Shown in pieces: positions 7,432-9,415 of a stretch of 9,415 bases of DNA. Every line of letters begins with the position of its first letter. Within the stretch, counting starts at the first letter, position 1. Below the pieces are notes generated by a model. That model had not been told where the DNA came from. It ran no database searches and saw only the letters and a program-made list of their open reading frames with translations. A program made the position numbers and the translations under genes. Source of the stretch: an uncultured Balneolaceae bacterium (GTDB lineage Bacteria > Bacteroidota > Rhodothermia > Balneolales > Balneolaceae); assembly GCA_938003885.1 (NCBI GenBank), contig CALKWT010000288.1, forward strand, positions 1-9,415, written 5' to 3'.

Positions 7432-7464
7432 CAGATCTATTTTGTGCAGGCAGAGCTGAGCAAA
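7432..7464 (-). promoter_or_regulatory. Candidate clpB promoter of Bacteroidota type
   Basis: On the minus strand, TTTG (7464-7461) is followed after 21 bases by TAGATCTG (7439-7432), one mismatch from the Bacteroidota -7 box TAnnTTTG, with -33-to--7 spacing close to that described for the group. Transcription would begin near 7425, just before hairpin 1, leaving a leader of about 180 nt before clpB. The match is short and unproven. Confidence 0.3.
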
Positions 7465-7546
7465 ATGGAGGCTTCTTTTCGGCAGACCGGCTCGAATCAA
7501 GCAGAATGGGTTATGAGAGGAGCCGTCCGGAAATGTTAGGGAGATG

Positions 7547-7590
7547 AACCGGCAGATGTGACGGGCAGATTTTGGCCGGTTCTCCTTTTT
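7547..7590 (+). terminator. Orphan plus-strand terminator-like hairpin
   Basis: Arms AACCGGC (7547-7553) and GCCGGTT (7575-7581) with a 21-base loop are followed by CTCC and then five T residues (7586-7590). The large loop weakens it. No plus-strand gene of normal size leads into it; the only frame just upstream is a 24-codon ORF at 7465-7539. Confidence 0.35.
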
Positions 7591-7663
7591 GATAGTGACG
7601 TAACCTGAAAGTCAGTCACCAGATTCACCAAAACCCACTGTGGGGTAGAGAGGTTTGGAAAAG

Positions 7664-7716
7664 GATAAAAAAAATCCGGCTGGCGTGTCATCTTTCGATG
7701 GAACACCAGCCGGATT
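7664..7716 (-). terminator. Strong intrinsic terminator for the 7810-8295 gene
   Basis: Perfect 11-bp arms AATCCGGCTGG (7673-7683) and CCAGCCGGATT (7706-7716). The inner loop pairs further (TGT/ACA and CATC/GATG around a TTTC loop), with a two-base bulge on each side. On the minus strand the stem runs straight into a T-run (complement of the A-run at 7666-7674). It lies about 93 bases after the stop of the small secreted-protein gene, so it should end that transcript and insulate clpB from it. Confidence 0.85.
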
Positions 7717-7809
7717 ATAAATCATGTCCGACAGCTGTCAGATTCAAAGGCCATGGATCCCATTAAGCTCGATTCCGTACTTACGAAAATGGAGCTACCG
7801 GGGGTAAAC

Positions 7810-8295
7810 TTATGACCTGGTGTTTACAGTAAGCTGCTGATCAGACTGTACAGTCTCCTGCAAGAAGAAGAAAATGTTATTTTGATTATGGTGGTCAAGT
7901 CGAGACATCAGCTCTTCTGGCTCTCCAAACTTCGATGGATTTGAATAGTACTTAAGAGCAAGGTACGCCTTGTATCTTACAGAGTGGTTATCGTTATTCA
8001 GTGCAATGTCATTCAGAAGGTTGGTTACCTGGGCTGATTCGAAGTCTGGATAGACAACCTTATAGTTAATGGCATTGTAGATAGATGATTCCACTACACC
8101 TGTTACATCAGAACCGAATCCGAAAACCAGTCCTTTCTCAAGTTTATTAAATAAGGTTCTCTTGTCAACTGTATTATTTACAGTTGTCTCTTCGGCATTG
8201 ACCACTTTGTTACTTTTTACAGGAGCAAAAATTCCTGACAGTGCAAAAAGGAAAACTGTTATTGCAACTTGTAATGCTTTCATTGTAATAGTCAT
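7810..8295 (-). CDS. Small secreted protein with HEAT-like helical repeat, function unknown
   Basis: A 161-residue protein (157 if it starts at the second ATG, 8283). Residues 5-27 (MKALQVAITVFLFALSGIF and following) form a typical Sec signal peptide, with possible cleavage near VVNA|EE at about 34, so the mature protein is probably periplasmic or outer-surface. The segment at about 87-150 (SAQVTNLLNDIALN, HSVRYKAYLALKYYSNP, PEELMSRLDHHNQ) has the helix-turn-helix pattern of a HEAT-like repeat, usually a protein-binding scaffold. No catalytic motif is seen. The second ATG gives the more typical signal peptide start (MKAL), so 8283 is a good alternative. Base composition is more AT-rich than clpB. 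The gene stands alone, with its own terminator and a possible promoter at 8348-8378. Its position between two cytoplasmic chaperone genes does not prove a shared role. Confidence 0.8.
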   Translation of the reverse strand: MTITMKALQVAITVFLFALSGIFAPVKSNKVVNAEETTVNNTVDKRTLFNKLEKGLVFGFGSDVTGVVESSIYNAINYKVVYPDFESAQVTNLLNDIALNNDNHSVRYKAYLALKYYSNPSKFGEPEELMSRLDHHNQNNIFFFLQETVQSDQQLTVNTRS

Positions 8296-8347
8296 TAAAA
8301 TATTAATTTGGATTAATCTGCTCTGAACCTCTCTATCAGAACACTCT

Positions 8348-8378
8348 CAAGATACGAACTATTCCCTCATATTTTCAA
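8348..8378 (-). promoter_or_regulatory. Candidate promoter for the small secreted-protein gene
   Basis: On the minus strand TTGAAA (8378-8373) is followed after 18 bases by TATCTTG (8354-8348). This reads either as a -35/-10 pair (TTGAAA, TATCTT) or as a near match to the Bacteroidota TTG / TAnnTTTG pair. It lies about 55 bases upstream of the start at 8295. The region is AT-rich, so chance matches are likely. Confidence 0.25.
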
Positions 8379-8490
8379 GTGTTGCAATAACCTAATATGC
8401 ATCATGATATATATGTTTATGTCATATTTGCACCCAAACTTCTTGGAAGCCCTTTCTGTTAATATAGGCTTAATACGTAGTATGAAGCGA

Positions 8491-8520
8491 TTGTTAAGGA
8501 TAAATCCTGAATATTATAAT
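8491..8520 (+). promoter_or_regulatory. Promoter-like TTGTTA-N18-TATAAT
   Basis: TTGTTA at 8491-8496 and a perfect TATAAT at 8515-8520 on the plus strand. No credible gene follows, so if active it would make a noncoding RNA. In AT-rich DNA and in a lineage that may not use TATAAT boxes, this can be chance. Confidence 0.25.
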
Positions 8521-8609
8521 ACACGTCAAAAAAGCCCTTTCATTCCGCTGTCACTTGCCATTTACCAACGTAGAACTGTCTTTCAGTTATGACAAATAAT
8601 CATATATTG

Positions 8610-8644
8610 TTAACATTAAATTAACATGAAAACGCTTCTATAAA
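8610..8644 (+). promoter_or_regulatory. Pho-box-like direct repeat upstream of a -10-like box
   Basis: TTAACAT at 8610-8616 and again at 8621-8627, separated by TAAA: two 7-mers with an 11-bp period, the geometry of PhoB/PhoP boxes (B. subtilis PhoP half-sites are TTAACA-like). TATAAA follows at 8639-8644, 11 bases after the second repeat, as in Pho-type promoters where the box replaces the -35. No credible downstream gene is visible. Confidence 0.25.
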
Positions 8645-8658
8645 TGCAGTTTTGCTAC

Positions 8659-8690
8659 TCTGTCATCTCACTATTTAAATTCATGACAGA
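8659..8690. repeat. 8-bp inverted repeat TCTGTCAT / ATGACAGA
   Basis: Perfect arms at 8659-8666 and 8683-8690 with a 16-base AT-rich loop, followed on the plus strand by TTTATTTG. It could be a weak terminator or a two-site operator; the arm centres are 24 bp apart. The arms share the CTGTCA/TGACAG core found repeatedly in the region. Confidence 0.5.
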
Positions 8691-8902
8691 TTTATTTGTG
8701 AAGTGACCCGATTTTTGAGAGCAGAAGGGCTATATCTTCCGAATTTCTATCTTGCGAGAGAGCAGTCAGATCCTTTGAGTACAGAGTTGGTGGGTATTGG
8801 CAAGTTAAATATGACCCTTACCGAATTCGGGAATAAAGATGGGGATAGATCGACCGGAAGTACTTTCCGTCTACACTCTGTTACGCAGTGTTTGTTGGCA
8901 AG

Positions 8903-9415
8903 TTACTTCTCTCTTATTTCAGCCAGCTTCCTGAACAGCTCCTTCTCTTCCGTTGTGAGTTTCTCAGGAATCTCTACGTTCATTCTAAGATAGTAGTCTC
9001 CTTTCACCCTGGCATTCTTAAAGCTGGGCAGCCCCTGGCCTTTCAGGCGAAAGAGTTCTCCATTTTGAGTTCCGGCAGGAATATCCAGTTTAATTTTTCC
9101 TTTCAACGTCTGAACAGTGAGCTCCCCTCCCAGTACCGCCGTATAGAGACCCAGGCGCACCTCCTGGTAGATATGGTTGCCGCGCCGTTCAAAACCCTCA
9201 GGAATATCAATATGTACTTTCAGGTAGAGATCTCCCCTTTCACCCCCACCATCCGCAGGAAGCCCCTTGCCTTGCAATCTAAGTCTTTTACCCTCTTCAA
9301 TACCCGCCGGTATGTTTACCTTCCCTCTCTCTCCATGGATCCGGAACTGCTTCTCAGTTTCTGTATAGAGATCTTTCAGGCTGATCGTTATATCAGCTTT
9401 GATATCTTTTCCTCT
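8903..9415 (-). CDS. DnaJ C-terminal domain protein, class B (CbpA-like), 5' end outside window
   Basis: The C-terminal 170 residues of a J-domain co-chaperone; the frame is open to the right edge, so the J domain and linker are not visible. The sequence starts RGKDIKADITISLKDLYTET, the beginning of DnaJ C-terminal domain I, continues through NIPAGIEEGKRLRLQGKGLP to domain II (GGELTVQTLKGKIKLDIPAG, LFRLKGQGLPS) and ends in a short helix TTEEKELFRKLAEI. No CxxCxGxG zinc-finger repeats interrupt domain I, so this is a class B J-protein such as CbpA rather than classical DnaJ. In the family this part binds substrates, while the J domain stimulates DnaK ATPase. It lies on the same strand as clpB, 1.7 kb away. 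A TTG at 9277 is internal, not a start. Confidence 0.93.
   Translation of the reverse strand, partial: RGKDIKADITISLKDLYTETEKQFRIHGERGKVNIPAGIEEGKRLRLQGKGLPADGGGERGDLYLKVHIDIPEGFERRGNHIYQEVRLGLYTAVLGGELTVQTLKGKIKLDIPAGTQNGELFRLKGQGLPSFKNARVKGDYYLRMNVEIPEKLTTEEKELFRKLAEIREK

Larger units (their letters stand above)
7242..7809. other. 568-bp intergenic region between clpB and the small secreted-protein gene
   Basis: No gene of normal size is found on either strand. From the clpB side it holds the candidate leader ORF and its two hairpins (7286-7412), the promoter candidate (7432-7464), a 24-codon plus-strand frame (7465-7539), a plus-strand terminator-like hairpin (7547-7590), the strong minus-strand terminator (7664-7716) and the 10-bp palindrome GACAGCTGTC (7730-7739). 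The 10-mer TGACGGGCAG occurs twice (7323-7332, 7559-7568). Confidence 0.6.
8296..8902. other. 607-bp AT-rich intergenic region without a convincing gene
   Basis: Both strands lack a frame with credible protein composition. Frames at 8404-8592 and 8703-8993 (plus) show no domain, no SD and odd composition, and the second runs antisense into the DnaJ gene. The stretch at about 8296-8700 is clearly more AT-rich than the genes. It holds TTGTTA-N18-TATAAT (8491-8520), an 11-bp-period direct repeat (8610-8627), an 8-bp inverted repeat (8659-8690) and the palindrome CCGAATTCGG (8821-8830). Confidence 0.5.

Noticed and set aside
7242..7464. CIRCE (HrcA) or sigma-32 heat-shock promoter for clpB
   Set aside because: No TTAGCACTC-N9-GAGTGCTAA and no CTTGAAA/CCCCAT pair could be found in the clpB upstream region.
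7486..7500. GGCTCGAATC resembling a tRNA T-loop
   Set aside because: The flanking bases do not form a T-stem and no acceptor, D or anticodon arms can be drawn around it.
8404..8592. 62-codon plus-strand frame in the AT-rich gap
   Set aside because: No SD, no recognisable domain, composition typical of AT-rich noncoding DNA; the promoter-like TATAAT lies inside it.
8703..8993. 96-codon plus-strand frame starting with GTG
   Set aside because: Its last third is antisense to the DnaJ C-terminal domain and no domain or ribosome site is visible.

Overview
The window looks like an ordinary chromosomal segment from a Gram-negative bacterium of the Bacteroidota/Balneolota/Rhodothermota kind. This placement is an inference. 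It rests on mostly absent Shine-Dalgarno sequences, a CcmA-like ATPase with an Asn-type H-loop, a ClsC-like phospholipase D, and promoter-like sites that fit the Bacteroidota TTTG / TAnnTTTG pattern better than the E. coli one. I see no insertion sequence, phage gene, CRISPR array, tRNA or rRNA.

Layout. (1) Positions 3-1073, minus strand: an unrecognised protein with a helical N-terminal part and a very acidic C-terminal tail. The tail is built from a near-perfect 111-bp tandem repeat that runs off the left edge. (2) Positions 1218-4470, plus strand: a compact operon of an ABC ATPase, an M29-family aminopeptidase (4-base ATGA overlap) and a two-HKD cardiolipin synthase/phospholipase D (17-base gap). 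The first two regions diverge from a 120-144 bp spacer that holds two adjacent palindromes. (3) Positions 4605-7241, minus strand: full-length ClpB disaggregase, convergent with the phospholipase. (4) Positions 7242-7809: an intergenic stretch rich in inverted repeats. It holds a candidate clpB promoter, a 34-codon upstream ORF whose start lies in the loop of an 8-bp hairpin, a second 8-bp hairpin, an orphan plus-strand terminator-like hairpin, and a strong minus-strand intrinsic terminator. (5) Positions 7810-8295, minus strand: a small secreted protein with a HEAT-like helical core. (6) Positions 8296-8902: an AT-rich gap with promoter-like and Pho-box-like repeats but no convincing gene. 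(7) Positions 8903-9415, minus strand: the C-terminal part of a zinc-finger-free (class B, CbpA-like) DnaJ co-chaperone, cut by the right edge.

How they fit together: ClpB and a class B J-protein both belong to the DnaK-ClpB disaggregation pathway, so the right half is a protein-quality-control neighbourhood. The left operon combines a transport ATPase, a peptidase and a phospholipid enzyme, a mix that does not define one pathway. The most unusual parts are the structured leader in front of clpB, the clustering of TGACAG/CTGTCA sites in the noncoding DNA of the right half, and the expanding acidic repeat at the left edge.
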